DNA from: Amblyornis subalaris
Taxonomy: Eukaryota > Chordata > Aves > Passeriformes > Ptilonorhynchidae
Assembly: GCA_018881555.1 (NCBI GenBank)
Contig: JACAXG010000121.1
Location: 1,426,984-1,490,983 of the forward strand
Reading direction: 5' to 3'
Length of the DNA: 64,000 nt
Within the stretch, counting starts at the first letter, position 1, and each line of letters opens with the position of its first letter. Made by a program: the position numbers and the translations under genes. This document shows positions 1 to 12,199 of this stretch, piece after piece. A model generated the notes under the pieces. The model was given only the letters and a program-made list of their open reading frames with translations, did not search any database and had not been told where the DNA came from.

Positions 1-60
1 GGCACAGGCGTGGGGTGACAGAGTCTGTGCTGTAGAGAACTCACCTCTCCCTGCTTTCAG

Positions 61-198
61 GACACCACAGAATTCACTGCTCAGCTGCACAAGATTGGGA
101 AATCAGTGTCTGTGAAAGTGCCTAAAACTGTTGTCAGGCACTTCCTTCTGGCAGAAAGGAACGGTGAGATGGAGCTGAACACGAGGGGAAGGATGTGA
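61..198 (+). CDS. Possible terminal exon of an unidentified plus-strand gene (partial)
   Basis: A pyrimidine-rich acceptor ending in ctgctttcag at 60 opens a reading frame that starts DTTEFTAQLHKIGKSV and runs 45 codons to a TGA at 196-198. AATAAA follows at 249-254 and again at 272-277, as expected for a last exon with a short 3' UTR. A splice donor (AACG|GTGAGA) at 163/164 offers an alternative in which this is a 103-nt internal exon. I do not recognise the protein. The rest of the gene would lie left of the window. An acceptor, an open frame and a poly(A) signal of this quality can coincide by chance. Confidence 0.27.
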   Translation, partial: DTTEFTAQLHKIGKSVSVKVPKTVVRHFLLAERNGEMELNTRGRM

Positions 199-2459
199 CA
201 TCATTTGTGTGTGAGTAGCTGATATAAAGGTCACACAGATGCACCGTGAATAAACCGGTTAGTTATAAAGTAATAAAACAGAAAGAAAGGAGGAAATTCA
301 AACCCCATTGTCGCTACACTTTAAANTTTAGACTTTGACAGGAAAATGGTTGGTTTTGTTTTCTCCTCCTATGCTAAGGATTCCCTGTGCTCGNGCTGCT
401 TGCGCGGCTGCNGNGATAACTGAGCTGACCCTTCCATGGAGCTGCCTGCTCCCAAGACCTCGGTACAGAATGCTTTTACACAATTACATTAGAACTGTGT
501 AATTCTCAGATTATGACTTCTGTAGAAGGTCTCAAACCTCCAGGCCTAAATCTTACTATACCAAGTAAAAGCAACTGTTTTAGCCAGAGGTGATGAGTTG
601 ATTACAGGAAAACCAGGGTTGTCCGTACTGCAGAAGTGCAAGTGTTGTTTGAAAAATAGAATATAAACTAAGGATGTGAATAAGGACTTTCCTTTCCTTT
701 CCCTTCTATGATTTAATTGATACAGCTTATACCTGGGCAATTAGGAGACTTAGCCTATGAAGCTGGATAGGCCTGAAAATAAGCAGAAAATTACAGGAAA
801 GAGGGGATGATTTAGCTATTAGCAAATATTGTGAATATATACACACATAATATACAAGTAACTAAAATGGATTAGGAATATAACTCTTTGTTGCCCCACA
901 GAACATGCAGAGAAACTGGTTGGGGATGGTTTTGCATCTTAAGCTGGGCGAGATGCTTTGGTTGATCCCAGTATTTTCAAGCAAGAGCTGTGCCCTCTCG
1001 TGGCCAAGTCAACTGTCATTCCCGCANTTCTGTGCACTCCAAATATCCTTCTGGGTTTAAGGAAAGCACTGCTGGGCAAGCAAAGCAGGGAGTTGCAGCT
1101 CTTGCAGCGTGGGACCCAGTGCTGGAGGATCTGGCACAGCTGGGATCAGCCAGAATATGTCATGAACATCCAGTCTTCACGGGCTAAATGAAAGTACACT
1201 GTGGTGTAGCTTCCCTTCTTTCTTTGTTTTATTACTCCTTGTTGTTTTGTGTAATTTTAGTAAGATTTCAACCACTTTATGCCATTAAACTACTCAAAAG
1301 CTACGTTTGAATGTACATCCAGTACAGACACGGCAGCACAGCTCTGATCACCCTTGGACAAAGGGTTTGCACCAGCCCCTGTTTTCTTCAGGAGAACAAA
1401 CCAAATACTCTTGAGTTTAGTGATGTCCATTCAAGCAAATGTGTGGACATCTGAACCGCAAAACTCCTGAGGAGGGGGGTAAATTTGCTACAAATTCAGT
1501 AACAAAACCGGAAGGGGGAGAAAGGTCCAGCAAAGTGCTGCTGCACAGCCAGGTAGCTGTTGAGGGTCTTGAACAATAAATCACCAATTGTGATCACCAA
1601 TCACAAGCAGCCTGGTCAAGGTNTTTTGGGGACCCACCAGCAAACAGCTGAAGAGCTCCATTCTCTCCAGATTTACATGACTAATGAGTAGAAGAGGTGA
1701 GATTTGACACCACCAGCATTCAGTAGGTGACTAATCACTCTGCTAGACATAGAAAAACAGAGTAGTGCCCAACAGGGATGAATCCAACAGCCAATTCCCC
1801 TAGTATTTAGAGGAATTAGTTTTTAACATTTTAGCAACAGCTTTAGAGCTCCTCCTCCTGAACCCAGAGAGAACAGCAGACCAAGCAAACACGTGCAAAT
1901 ATCTGAGGTAAGATTAGAGCAAATATTGTAATTGTGGTATGTTAGACCAATAAAATACTGCAGCAGAAGGCAGAGGACACTTAAGGCACCTGTCTGCTAA
2001 CTTCATCTTCTGTGCCTAATCACAAATGCACCTTTCCAGAATGAACCCTTCCAATATCCAATTCACTTACAGTGGCTTTAGAACTAAGTTTTCTCCTGAA
2101 ACAAAAGAAAGAACAGTGAAAGCAGCCACTTGTACAGCTGTAATGAAATGCTGGACAGACACTCTGTGGGGTAAGAAGCATTAAGAGCAAGCCACAGCCA
2201 AGAGCCAGAGGATGATATTAGCAAGTTTCTACAAAAAGAGATTGTGGGAAGAAATGATAGCTTTGATGGTTCCCAGATCACTGTACACAAAGCAGCCACA
2301 GATGTGATGGCATCTCACTGAACTTGTCCAGAAAAAATATCTACAGACTCTGTTATTTGCAACAGAGAATGTCAGTGATGTACATAAGTAATGCTCACCA
2401 ACAGAAAATCAGACAGCCAGACATGGCAACATCATTAAGTTTCAATTCAGCCTCCCTAA
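199..2459. other. Intergenic stretch without a supported gene
   Basis: No splice-bounded open frame or recognisable repeat could be supported here, apart from the poly(A) signals near 250-280. Base composition is ordinary and AT-leaning. Confidence 0.5.
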
Positions 2460-3560
2460 ATACAGTAAGCAGCAGTCCAAGATGAATGGAAAATGGTCAG
2501 TAATGCTGTTACACACAGACAGCAGGACACTTGTAGGTTTGTCAAGCAGGACCTGCCTTCCACGAACCTGTGCTGGCTGGGCCACTCAGTAGGATCTGTT
2601 CCATAGCCTTCCCTGGCAGCCAGGTGGGGCAGGCCTGTGGCTCTCCAGACCCTCCTCTCAGCCTTTTTGTAGATGGTGCCACACTGGCTACCCCCAGTCC
2701 TCTGGGATGCCCCCAGTTCACCAGGGCTGCCAGTAAATGATGGGAAGCAGCTCAGCAAGCTCTTCCCCTCAGTACCCATGANTGGATCCCACCNGGCCCC
2801 ACAGACTTGTGCACTTTTAAGTGGAGCAGCAGGTCACTGTTTCCTCCTGGATTACAGGGGGTTATCCTGTCCCTATCTTCCAGCTCTGGGGTTTGACACC
2901 CCAGATAGTAACTGGTCTTTCAGTTAAAGACTGAGGCAAAGAANGCACCAAGTAGCTCAGGCTTTTCCTCATCCTTGGTGGCAGTGTTTCCCCTCGTATC
3001 CAAGAAAGGATGGGGAGTTTCCTTGGCTCTATTATCAATGTGTTTGGAAAAACATTTTTTGTTATCTCTTGTGGCAGCGACCAGATTAAATTCTAGTGGG
3101 GCCTTTGGCCTTTCTAACTTTGCCCCTGCATAACCTAATGACACCCTTGTAGTCCTCCTGAGCCACTTGCCCCTTCTTCCAAAGCTGGTAAATCCTCTTT
3201 TTGTTTGTTTTTTTTTTTTTTTTCCTTGAGTTCCATCAAAAGCTCCCTGTTCATCCAGGCCAGTCTTCTTCCCTGCCACCCTGTCTTATGGCACACTGGG
3301 ATGTTCATAAACCTTTAAGATGCTCTTCTTAAAGAATGTCCAGCCTTCCTGGACCCCTTGCCCCTCAGGGCTGCCTCCCAAGGGACTGTCTGAACCAGTG
3401 CCCTGAACAGGCCAAAGTCTGAAAGTCCAAGGTAGAAGTTTTGCTGACTCCATTCCATACTTCAAGAATTGAAAACTGCCATTTCAGGACCACTGTGCCC
3501 GAGACAGACTCCACCACCACATCTCCCACCAGTCTTTCTCTGTTTGAAAACAGCAGGGCC
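2460..3560 (-). mobile_element. CR1 LINE fragment (ORF2 linker and reverse transcriptase start), minus sense
   Basis: Read on the minus strand, 3,280-2,920 encodes the CR1 ORF2 segment between endonuclease and reverse transcriptase. It includes a conserved block ending FFASVFN and, further on (about 2,590-2,530), an EGRSCLTNL-type reverse transcriptase motif. The plus strand of 3,300-3,560 reads as the antisense of the region just upstream of that block. The frame is broken by indels and by a T-run near 3,208-3,222, so the copy is dead. Boundaries are approximate. CR1 is the dominant LINE of birds and other sauropsids. Confidence 0.75.
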
Positions 3561-6500
3561 CAACATCCCCAAGTTCCTCTTACCTGTAGCCAGATGCAGA
3601 AATTAATTTTGGGTTGTTTCAAACTGATCTCTGAACTCCCTTGCAATCTCATTCCCTACTGATCTTCTGCCTCTCTAGCAGGCTTCATGTTCCTTCTGCA
3701 ACTGGAAAAAAAAAATATAAATAATATTGGTAGCTTTACTATCTTTTGGCAATTGTTTTCAAGCAATATTTTCTATGGTCTTGTGGTGCTGCCATATTTA
3801 ACTTGCCAGACCTTATGTGCNTACCTCATTTTCCCCCTGGACATTGATCCCACTTTGTGAAGAGTGCTTTATACTCCTTGTACCTCTACCAACATATTAC
3901 AGGATGCTGTTTGGCTTCATCACTGTACAGAAATTTAAATGGCAAGCCCTCAGCTTGGGCTGTAATGGCAGGGTGCACCTGAGTTTCTCCTGCAGTCCTC
4001 NTTTCTGGACTCTGCCTGTTCCCCTCTGGTTTCCAGGAATGGTTATAAAGAAAATATCAGAGACCACGAGCCAAGTGAACAAGGGAATGGGCACAATCAC
4101 TCGAGAGAGGTGAACCTGAAGTACACATGAAAGACTAGAGGGCTGATGTTCATAAATGGCATCTCCAAACAGAGCATGGGGAGAGCTTTGCTTCTCCTCT
4201 TCTCTCCTGCTGAGGACAAGCCAGCCCTAGGCAGAGCTCNGTTCCCAACATACATCAGATTAATACAGGTCACTGCATTTCCTCCCAAAAACCTACTTTG
4301 CACTTCAGCCTGCCCAGATTACACATTTTGGAAGAATGGAGAAAGAACAGGCAACTACTTTACATCCCAAGGGAAAGNTGTTTCCTTGGCTTTTAACTCA
4401 AGGAGTCTCCATAAAACTCCACAGAGCCCACCAGTCCTTTCCCAGCCTCTCAGAACACTCCCCTGGACTGCAGGGTCTGTAGGTCAGGCTCTGGAAGGGA
4501 GGNGGGAAAATGAATGGCTGCAGCACACGCTTCCCACTTTTCTGTCTACAGGAGCACAGACACTGTCACTACTGAGGGAGGCTGTGGAAAAGGGAAAAGG
4601 AAACACAATTTCTCGTGGAGTTTCCTATTCCATAACATCCAGACCNTCAGAGTGAGACTAAAATGCCTTGCTTCAGACAGACTTCAGGTCGTGAATGATG
4701 GGGTGATACCTGGNTGGGTCAGGAGTCTGTACCACACTCTGCTTTCCTCTGTTCCCCCCACTCCAGTCCCAGAGATGGTCTGTAGCCATGGTCTGCAGAG
4801 CCTTCTTTCCACATCTGCTCNTGCACAACTTGTCTCATTTCACACTCGTAATTTTAGGCAGTCACTTCAGGACACAACTTTAAAAAAACCCCTTCTTTTC
4901 TGCAGAATAACAAACAGATTGCTCAGACCTACCACCAACACCTCGCAGAACGAAATGGAACATGTTGGCAGAGAGAGGTAATAGTAAAAAGATGGATTTA
5001 TTTTTNATTCACAAGGCACAGGGGGAAAGGTCAAAGGCTGCTTTACATCCTTCTCAAACTTCAGAACTCTACAGAGAAAACAGCAGTTTTTGTACTGTTT
5101 GGCCATGTCATTGCTAGGCCACTTTCCATCCCAGCAGAATGAATATGCTCCCATAGGCTAAACGTTCTTAACTTGGCGAATTTCACTTAATTTATTACAA
5201 ATTAACNTAAACTTTTAATTACTGATTCGGGTACTTAGGATTATAAAAAAGACTATCCAGCAACAATTAAACAAACGCTTTGGGGAACACCTTTCCTCCT
5301 CTTTCCCCAGCTCATCTTCAGTCCAATACCCCTTCTCACCCCTTCCTAGTCTCNGCTTCCCTTGTTTTCGCTGTGGGTTATACTCAGTCTGTCCTAATTC
5401 CTTTGCTGAGGCATCTCCAGCCCTGTCCTCAACAATGTCCCCTTACACACATCTCCTCCCCTTCTTCCTTCCCTTCACTCCAGTCATGTCTCTTCATGTG
5501 TCTCCTCACATTTCCTTTTGTGTGCTCTCTCTCAGTTCCTCCTATGTATCTTATTTATCCTCACACATCTTCTCGTGCCTCCCGCCCCACGGCACCTTTT
5601 AATCTCCTTTTTTATTACTCCTCCTCTCTCCTTCTTTACACCCTCNCGTGTCCTCCTGCGTTTATCCCCAAGCATGCCCTTCTGTGCCTCCTCCCGTGCC
5701 TGCTTTCCGTGATTCCCATCCCTAGCAGCTTCCACCCTTTCTTAAACACATCCCAGCAGAGGCTCCGTGTGCTGCCCTGACCAGTGGCAGCTCTGGTGTG
5801 CAATGGGCTGGTTTTGTCTGTTTTGGAGCTCGTTGGAACCAGCTGGAATCGTGGCCCTTTTCCACACAGGTCAGCCCTGCAGCTCCCAAACCTTGCCAGT
5901 TCCACCTCACCCAGAGTGCTTGTGATGTTTAAATACAGAGAATTCCCCAGCTTTTTTTTTTTTCTTTCTGCAAGGGTGAAACCTGGAATTGAATGTTGGA
6001 TCACCAGCTGGTGAACTGTTCTTCACTACCTAGTGCGAACCAAACTGGTTATAAAAGAATTGAGGTGGTCGGGNTTACTGACTTCCTGAATGACTCATGT
6101 ATTCGTTCCCCTTCCCTTTGTGGTAACATCAATTTCCAAAAGTNACCTGTCCAATTCTTTAGCAATTCTTCAAAGAAAGAAAAGGAGTGATCCCAAGTGC
6201 CCTGTCATCGTTTACCGACTCGCAAAAGGACTTGCCAACAATTTATTGATGGCTTCCCATCCCACATTTGATTATCTGCCTAAACTTGTCAAGAGCTTAT
6301 CCCCAGCAGCTCCTTAGCACGTACCAAAGTGTTTTCCACCAGTTAAGCGGGAAGATAAGCACATCCCAGCACTGCCACACACCTGTAAAGACTTCTCCAG
6401 AAAGCAAGGCTTTGTGTTGCAACTAAACCAGCTTAAGGAGAACTTGCCAACAAAAGGAGGATTACCTCAGGTATTCAAGGCAGAAGACTTTGCCTATAAA

Positions 6501-8489
6501 ATAAATATGAAGCTTTTCTGAGGGTTTGGTTTCCACAGAACAGCTCCAGCGAAGCACAGACGTGAGGGAGAGTAGTTAAGAGCACTGCTGCTCCCTCAGC
6601 GCTTCTCCATCACAAACAGCAAGGAAATAGCAATGTCCCAGTCTGGTTTCTTTTAAAGACACTCCTGGGTTTAACNGGAGAGAAATACAGAGATATCTCG
6701 GCCAGTAAATAGGTGCAGCAGGTTCCAGCTGCTGTTCCAGCAGTGAAAGCACCAGGGAAAGCACAGGCNCCTCTGGGGCTGTGCAAGCCTCTAAAGCCAG
6801 AGCAAAAGCTCAATTTCTTCCTATCGTGGGTGACGAGGTCTCATCCGAAGCTGCACGACAGCTGGTGGTGATGCACCCCTGAGGTCCCAACCAGCAATTT
6901 CAAAGGAGGAAACAAAGCAAGGGGAACGACCACGGGCACAGAAATAACGACTGCCACACCAACGCAAACATGCAGCTGTGTTTGCTTAAAATTCACCCCT
7001 GTTTTCACTTTAGAGGTGCTTTGTGTCTGCCTAAAAAGCAGAGCAAAGCAAAGCAAACATTAATAAGCTCTGAGCAAGGGAGTTTCCCGGCGCTGTCAGG
7101 AAGAGGCGCTTCAGGACTTTGCTGGGATAACACAGAGATAGCTTGGGAGCAAACAGGTACCACAGCAGGCAGAGACAGGAGGCAGCTCCTCCCTCACCAA
7201 AACCAGGCTGTGCCTCCCACCGGGCCAGGCACTGACCTGCTGTGGCACACAGAGCGAGGAATAAACTTGTTTGGTTTTTTTCGGGTACCTTTGGAGCGGC
7301 GCTTTGTGTGCGGGGCCGTGTGCCGCATCCCAGCACCCCTCACACNAGGCACGGAGCGGCTCTCACACCCTGCCAGGTCCCGTTCCAGCCCCCAGGGTTA
7401 GTTGCCCACGGCTGAAGCGATGTGCTGAACGTGCCATCCCAGAGTTTCCACAAGGCAGGCAGGGCTGCAACCCGCTCAGGGCGATACAGGACAAGTTTAG
7501 GGCATTTCTACACGGGTAAAACGCTGGGTGTAAGTGCTTTGGTATATATGCTCCTTGATACTGAGCCCAGGATGTTTTCCCAGATTAGCATTAGAAAAGA
7601 CCCAGAGTCTTTTTGCTGCTGCTTCATGGAGAACGTCAAATCCATGATTCCATTCCTATCTGTCAACAGGTTTCACCCTTGCTTTTGTTTTCCTGGATGG
7701 TGAAGGGATTGTTTTGGTTTTTTTTAGCTTTTCCATTAAAAGCCAATAGAAACATTAAGTCACAAGAAAACACACAAAATCTCGAAATCTCAAACTAGTA
7801 TCGAAGCACAATCTTCAAGGTAGACTTTTAAATAACATTTGGTGCACCAAAATTAAACATGCTAATCTTGGATATAGAGGCAATTTAGAAATAACCAGTG
7901 GGTGTAATCCCCATCGAATACATTTGGTGTTAAAAACAAACCCCCAGAACTACAGACTGCACGAATTGTCAAAGCAAAGCATGCAGCACCTTCCTNTCCA
8001 AGGACCACAGACAAAACTGCCCTCCCCTGCCCCTTCTGCTTTCATCCCTTTGCTCTTCCAAGTTCAGCACAGTTTGCCGAGAGCAGTAAATAGGAACTGA
8101 TACTCTGAATTGCGGTGCCTTTCCCAAGGCTACNCCAAGTACCGTCATTGACACATTTCAAATGCCGCGAATTNTTGCAGAAGCCGCGTCTAAATTANGG
8201 TTTCCTGCTCATTGAGGAATACCAATACCTGTGGAATACGGAATGCCAATACACACGAACCACCAAGAGCTAATGCAGTTGGTTCTGCTCACTTCACGAG
8301 AATACACCATTTGCAGGGCGTGTCAGGATCACTGGTGATCTCCCTGAATGCACTCCTGGTAAAATTCCACGCTATTCATGCTCCTCGTGGCACTCACACA
8401 GAGGATTCACCTCCCTGATCGAGAGCAGAGATTTCTAACCCTGAAATCGTGACTGCCTGCTCAAATGAACGCAGGGCTGAACTGCTCAA
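3561..8489. other. Intergenic stretch; pyrimidine tract at 5.28-5.78 kb
   Basis: No confident gene. The main internal feature is a C/T-rich stretch on the plus strand at about 5,285-5,780. A weak candidate terminal exon on the minus strand at 5,005-5,068 is listed separately. A moderately CpG-containing patch lies near 7,290-7,400. Confidence 0.4.
5005..5068 (-). CDS. Weak candidate terminal exon, minus strand
   Basis: A good minus-strand acceptor (tgttttctctgtag) precedes an open stretch starting at 5,068 that encodes VLKFEKDVKQPLTFPPVPCE. It ends in a T-N-A codon (5,005-5,007) that is a stop for N = A or G. AATAAA lies immediately downstream at 4,997-5,002, which would give an unusually short 3' UTR. 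I do not recognise the peptide. It could be the last exon of a minus-strand gene starting at the 12-13 kb CpG island, or simply chance. Confidence 0.18.
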
Positions 8490-8760
8490 GGGAGCNGCTG
8501 GAGCTGTGTCAGGGGAGGGTCAGGNTGGATATCAGGGAAAGGTTCTTCCCCCAGAGGGTGGTGGGCACTGANCAGGCTCCCCAGGGAATGGNCNCNGNCC
8601 CAAGGCTGCCAGAGCTCCAGGAGTGTTTGGANAANGCTCCCAGGGATGCACAGGNTGGGANTGTTGGGGTGGCTGTGCAGGGCCAGGAGTTGGATTGGAT
8701 GATCCTCATGGGTCCCTTCCAGTTGAGGATATTCTGGGATTCTACTCAAACACAGGGCTG
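8490..8760 (+). mobile_element. CR1 LINE 3' end, plus sense
   Basis: This carries the CR1 3'-terminal block: a 'ggttcttcccccagagggtggtg' region, then 'caggctccccagggaatgg', then the tail 'ggatgatcctcatgggtcccttccag'. It matches the usual order of the sense CR1 3' UTR. N bases cluster here (about eight between 8,570 and 8,660), as expected where near-identical repeat copies were collapsed. Confidence 0.8.
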
Positions 8761-10397
8761 GAGGGGAAGTGTCATTTCTGTCTTGCAGCTGTCCCAAAGC
8801 CTTCCAGGAGACCCTCTGGTGACATCTGCTCCTCATCATTCAGGGATACCTGGGATTACCCAAAAAGCCCCAGAAAGATTAATTTTCTTAACTTCAGAAA
8901 AACCTGTTGCTAGTCTTAAGATTATTTATTGAAATATAAGATTCTGCATGTCCTTGCAAGGATCTCATATGATCTTGAGTACTTCTTAAATGAAAGTCCA
9001 TAAACACAAATANAAGCACTACAGCCTGATGTCCTCCTGAGATTCCTATTCCTATTAAATGAATGGAGAGATAAGGTTTACTTGCACCTGGCAGACACAA
9101 CAGCAAAGCCCCAGCAGCAGGTTCTGCACGGCTGGCCAGCCCTCCCANCTGCTGAGTACACCCCCAGTGACGTGGGAGCTGTATCCTGCCTCCCAGCTCA
9201 GAAAGTCCTATTTTTTTGAANATTCCTGGTGGGCTATAGCCCCCTCTCTTCCTCCTGCCAGGAGCATCCTTCCCCAACAGCTTCCTCCCCGCTGTGCATG
9301 GCCCCTGAGCCCAGCACAGGAGACACTGGGGAGCAGCAGCTACATAGGATGGCTCCAGGAGTCAGAGCTGATCACCAACACAAAAACCCCNAGCTGTGAG
9401 GCAGGACAGAAGATGGAATTGCTCAACAGAGGAGAACGAGGCACTGGGTTGCAAGCAAGGACCTGGGAAGGAGCTGACAACCACGGAGAGAGTTTTTAAG
9501 CTGAGGTTTTTGCCCCTGGTGCTGCAGCCATGACTGTGTCTGTCCCTGTACCCCACTGATCTGGACCTCTGACCAGTGCTGACCTGCCCCTGTGGCTGGA
9601 CCCCTCACTTCAGGGCACAAAGGGGAGCAGGAGCACTTATGGACANAGCTGGCTAGAGAAAGGCTGCCAAAACCAGCAATCAGCTGCACTGCATAGTCAG
9701 ACTGGTATCTCACTTTTAACCCAAAATAAAACAGGAGATTCATACCCAGCAGCCTGACAAGAAAAGCTTCCCACTTTATTTTGTGGAGCATCTTTTGGGT
9801 CTTCTTTAACTGACAGGAGCAGCTTTGTACCTCACAGCTTTCAGTTTTCAGGAAGCAGGCCACACAAACCCCTCATCAATATTTAAAACGAAAGGGAAGG
9901 CAGAATTTGGCAGTGCAACAGACAAATTCTGGAAACAGACAAAAGGGACAGATGCTAGCAGTGGCTGAGCTGGGAAACTGATACAGCTCCGTGCCACCAA
10001 CAGCTTCCAAACAGTAGTTTCCTGTTACTGCATTTCTGTAGGAAGCCATGCAGGCTCCTTGTGTATGAAATTTAGAGTCTAAATAGCATTCTAACCCTCA
10101 CAGATCAAGGGCATACTGGCACACAGCTGGAAAACGAGCTGCCCTTTGGTAGGACACGCACATCCAAGGAGTCCATGGGAATACAGGAGATGGAACTACA
10201 CCTGATCAGGAAGTGAGAAAATTCTGTTAATCCACAGGATCACAGCTAACTACAAGCTTGTGCAAGGAAAGATGGTCTGACAGCATGGTCTAACACCTTT
10301 AGTTAGAATTTAGGGGATTTCTGTTTGTTTTGCTGCTCTGAATCAGGTTTCTTACAGAAAGGAACAGGTCACGTAAAACTGAAGCATGAAGTCTCAC

Positions 10398-10526
10398 CTC
10401 TGATTTGAAACGATAGTGAAGTCGGTGTCTAAATTTCTTCAGGGATTTCAGGGGTTGTTTTTCTGTCTCCAACACAACCTTCCTCCTGTGNGTATNGAGG
10501 AAGTACTTTCCTATCTGACAGAGCAA
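10398..10526 (-). CDS. Candidate internal exon, minus strand, 43 codons
   Basis: An acceptor ending gccttgcag and a strong donor (TCAGAG|GTGAGA) bound 129 nt. Only one of the three frames is open. The peptide begins LLCQIGKYFL and ends HRLHYRFKSE; it is basic and looks helical, with two codons containing N. I do not recognise it. It lies 2.3 kb downstream, in transcript sense, of the donor in the 12-13 kb CpG island. The neighbouring candidate at 11,163-11,246 would join it in phase 0. Chance splice-bounded frames of this length are common. Confidence 0.3.
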
Positions 10527-11162
10527 CTGCAAGGCTGAGCTTATTAAAGATTGGGAGACATTAAGCCATGCACCTTGCACAGGTGGGGGGTTTTACACTA
10601 TTGTGCAACAAAAATAAGACTGTGAACATTCTCCTTTCTAACAGAAAAATCTAAATAAATGTGATTGCACTTAATCCTCCGCTGACAGGGGAGCGGTTGG
10701 TTCACAATGCCATGACCTGAAGTGCCACCAGACCTGATTTAAACTTNCGGGCAGAGTTCCCAGCCCCAGTTTAAGATTATTGTAAAAGTCAGTAGGGCCA
10801 GCGAAGAAATGAGTTGGTAACATATCACCTGTTTCCCAGTAAAAGCACCCCCCAAAAGAAGATCTGTGAATCTGGACAACCCAGAAACTTAAGGAGTTTT
10901 AGTGTTTATTTGATCAGGATTGCCTGTGAGAAGTGAAACACCTCTGCTCCTGCTGGGAGCAGAGAAAGGAATCACAAAGGCAGAAGACAGTCCAAGTTTT
11001 TGAAGANCTCAACCCTAAATGACAGCACAGCTACATTGATTTACTGGGGGCTGCCAGCAAAGACAAGAGGGGTGTCCCCACTCTCTCCTGCCCTCATACT
11101 GGACCTTGACCCAAACCACCTCGGCTGACAGCAAGGCACACCCAGCACTACATCCTGCTCAC

Positions 11163-11246
11163 CTGCTCTCGCCTCTGCACACAGAGCAGGCACATCTGTA
11201 TGGTTTCATATGGTAATTGTGACTGGCACAGAGGCTTCTCTCCATA
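11163..11246 (-). CDS. Candidate internal exon, minus strand, 28 codons
   Basis: An acceptor (tttctttggtctccag) and a near-consensus donor (GAGCAG|GTGAGC) bound 84 nt, a multiple of three. Two frames are open. The phase-0 frame begins YGEKPLCQSQLPYETIQ and contains a CLLC pair. No family is recognised. It would join in phase 0 to the candidate at 10,398-10,526. Confidence 0.25.
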
Positions 11247-12199
11247 CTGGAGACCAAAGAAATGAAGTGAAAGAAAGAAAGAAGTACTCATAAGCCCCTC
11301 GTGACATAGTATCTGCTGATGGCTAACTGCAGCTAAAGGAAGTGGCCACACTTCCTCCTCAGGCTCTCCCTTGGTCCTCTGAACCTGCTGTGACTGGCCA
11401 AAGCACCCAAAGGCCAGTTCTGCTGAAGGTTTTCACGTTCTTCCTTGTTTAGCTCCCCAAACTGGTGGCACAGACGCTGGTGAGACGGGCACAAATATTG
11501 GCACAGAAAGAGATTCTAGAACAGGCTACGCCAGGAGGCTGCACCCTTCTGGTGTCACTGAACTTCACTTCATGGTAACTTGGCCCGGTGACACCCNTGA
11601 ACAGGAAAAACTTAATTGGAGCCACTGATGGATGGAGAGGGCGAATGCCTTGAGAGTCAGAAATCCTGTGACAAGGCAAACTCGAGGCATAGGTCCCGGC
11701 TGCTCCCTGGACTGCACACCTGGAAGTAAATCTGGCAGGCAGACTGCTTCTCACTCAACTTCACACATTCCTGCCCTCAAGGATGATGGCCATTTTTGTG
11801 NCGGCAAACAGGGCATGTGAACAAGAGAAGGGCGTTCACATTATGTCTCACTAGTCAGTGCTTCCTCCTACAGAGCCAGTGCCTCAAGACGCTGCTGGGA
11901 TTGCTACAAACCCCAAACGAGGGGTTATTTGAGTTCCTTGAGATTTGCTCCTCTGACTTCCATTGCAACAAACCCCATGAAAAACGGNGCAAAAGCATCT
12001 GAGCTCAGCAGAAGCTAGAGAGGGTTTCTGCAGGGTTAAGAAACACCCTGTCTATTCTGAGAAACCTCTCACGCACNAGAAAGCAGCATGTTCACTTAAC
12101 CAGGATGGCTAATTTTTAGCCAAAGCTTCTAAACTTGCAGCAGCTTTAACAGTTTTAGGTTACTACAGTTACAAGGGTTCTGTATTTATTTATGCTTCT

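Larger units (their letters stand above)
8761..12199. other. Intergenic or intronic stretch with weak minus-strand exon candidates
   Basis: No gene is established. Several minus-strand segments have an acceptor, an open frame and a donor. The two best are listed as separate entries at 10,398-10,526 and 11,163-11,246. Others start at 11,476 (frame beginning RLCHQFGELNKEEREN, no clear donor) and at 11,720-11,770 (17 codons, donor CCAG|GTGTGC). If real, they would belong to a transcript starting at the CpG island just to the right. Confidence 0.3.

Noticed and set aside
2920..3279. 119-codon minus-strand frame as a host gene
   Set aside because: Sequence is CR1 ORF2 with broken frame.
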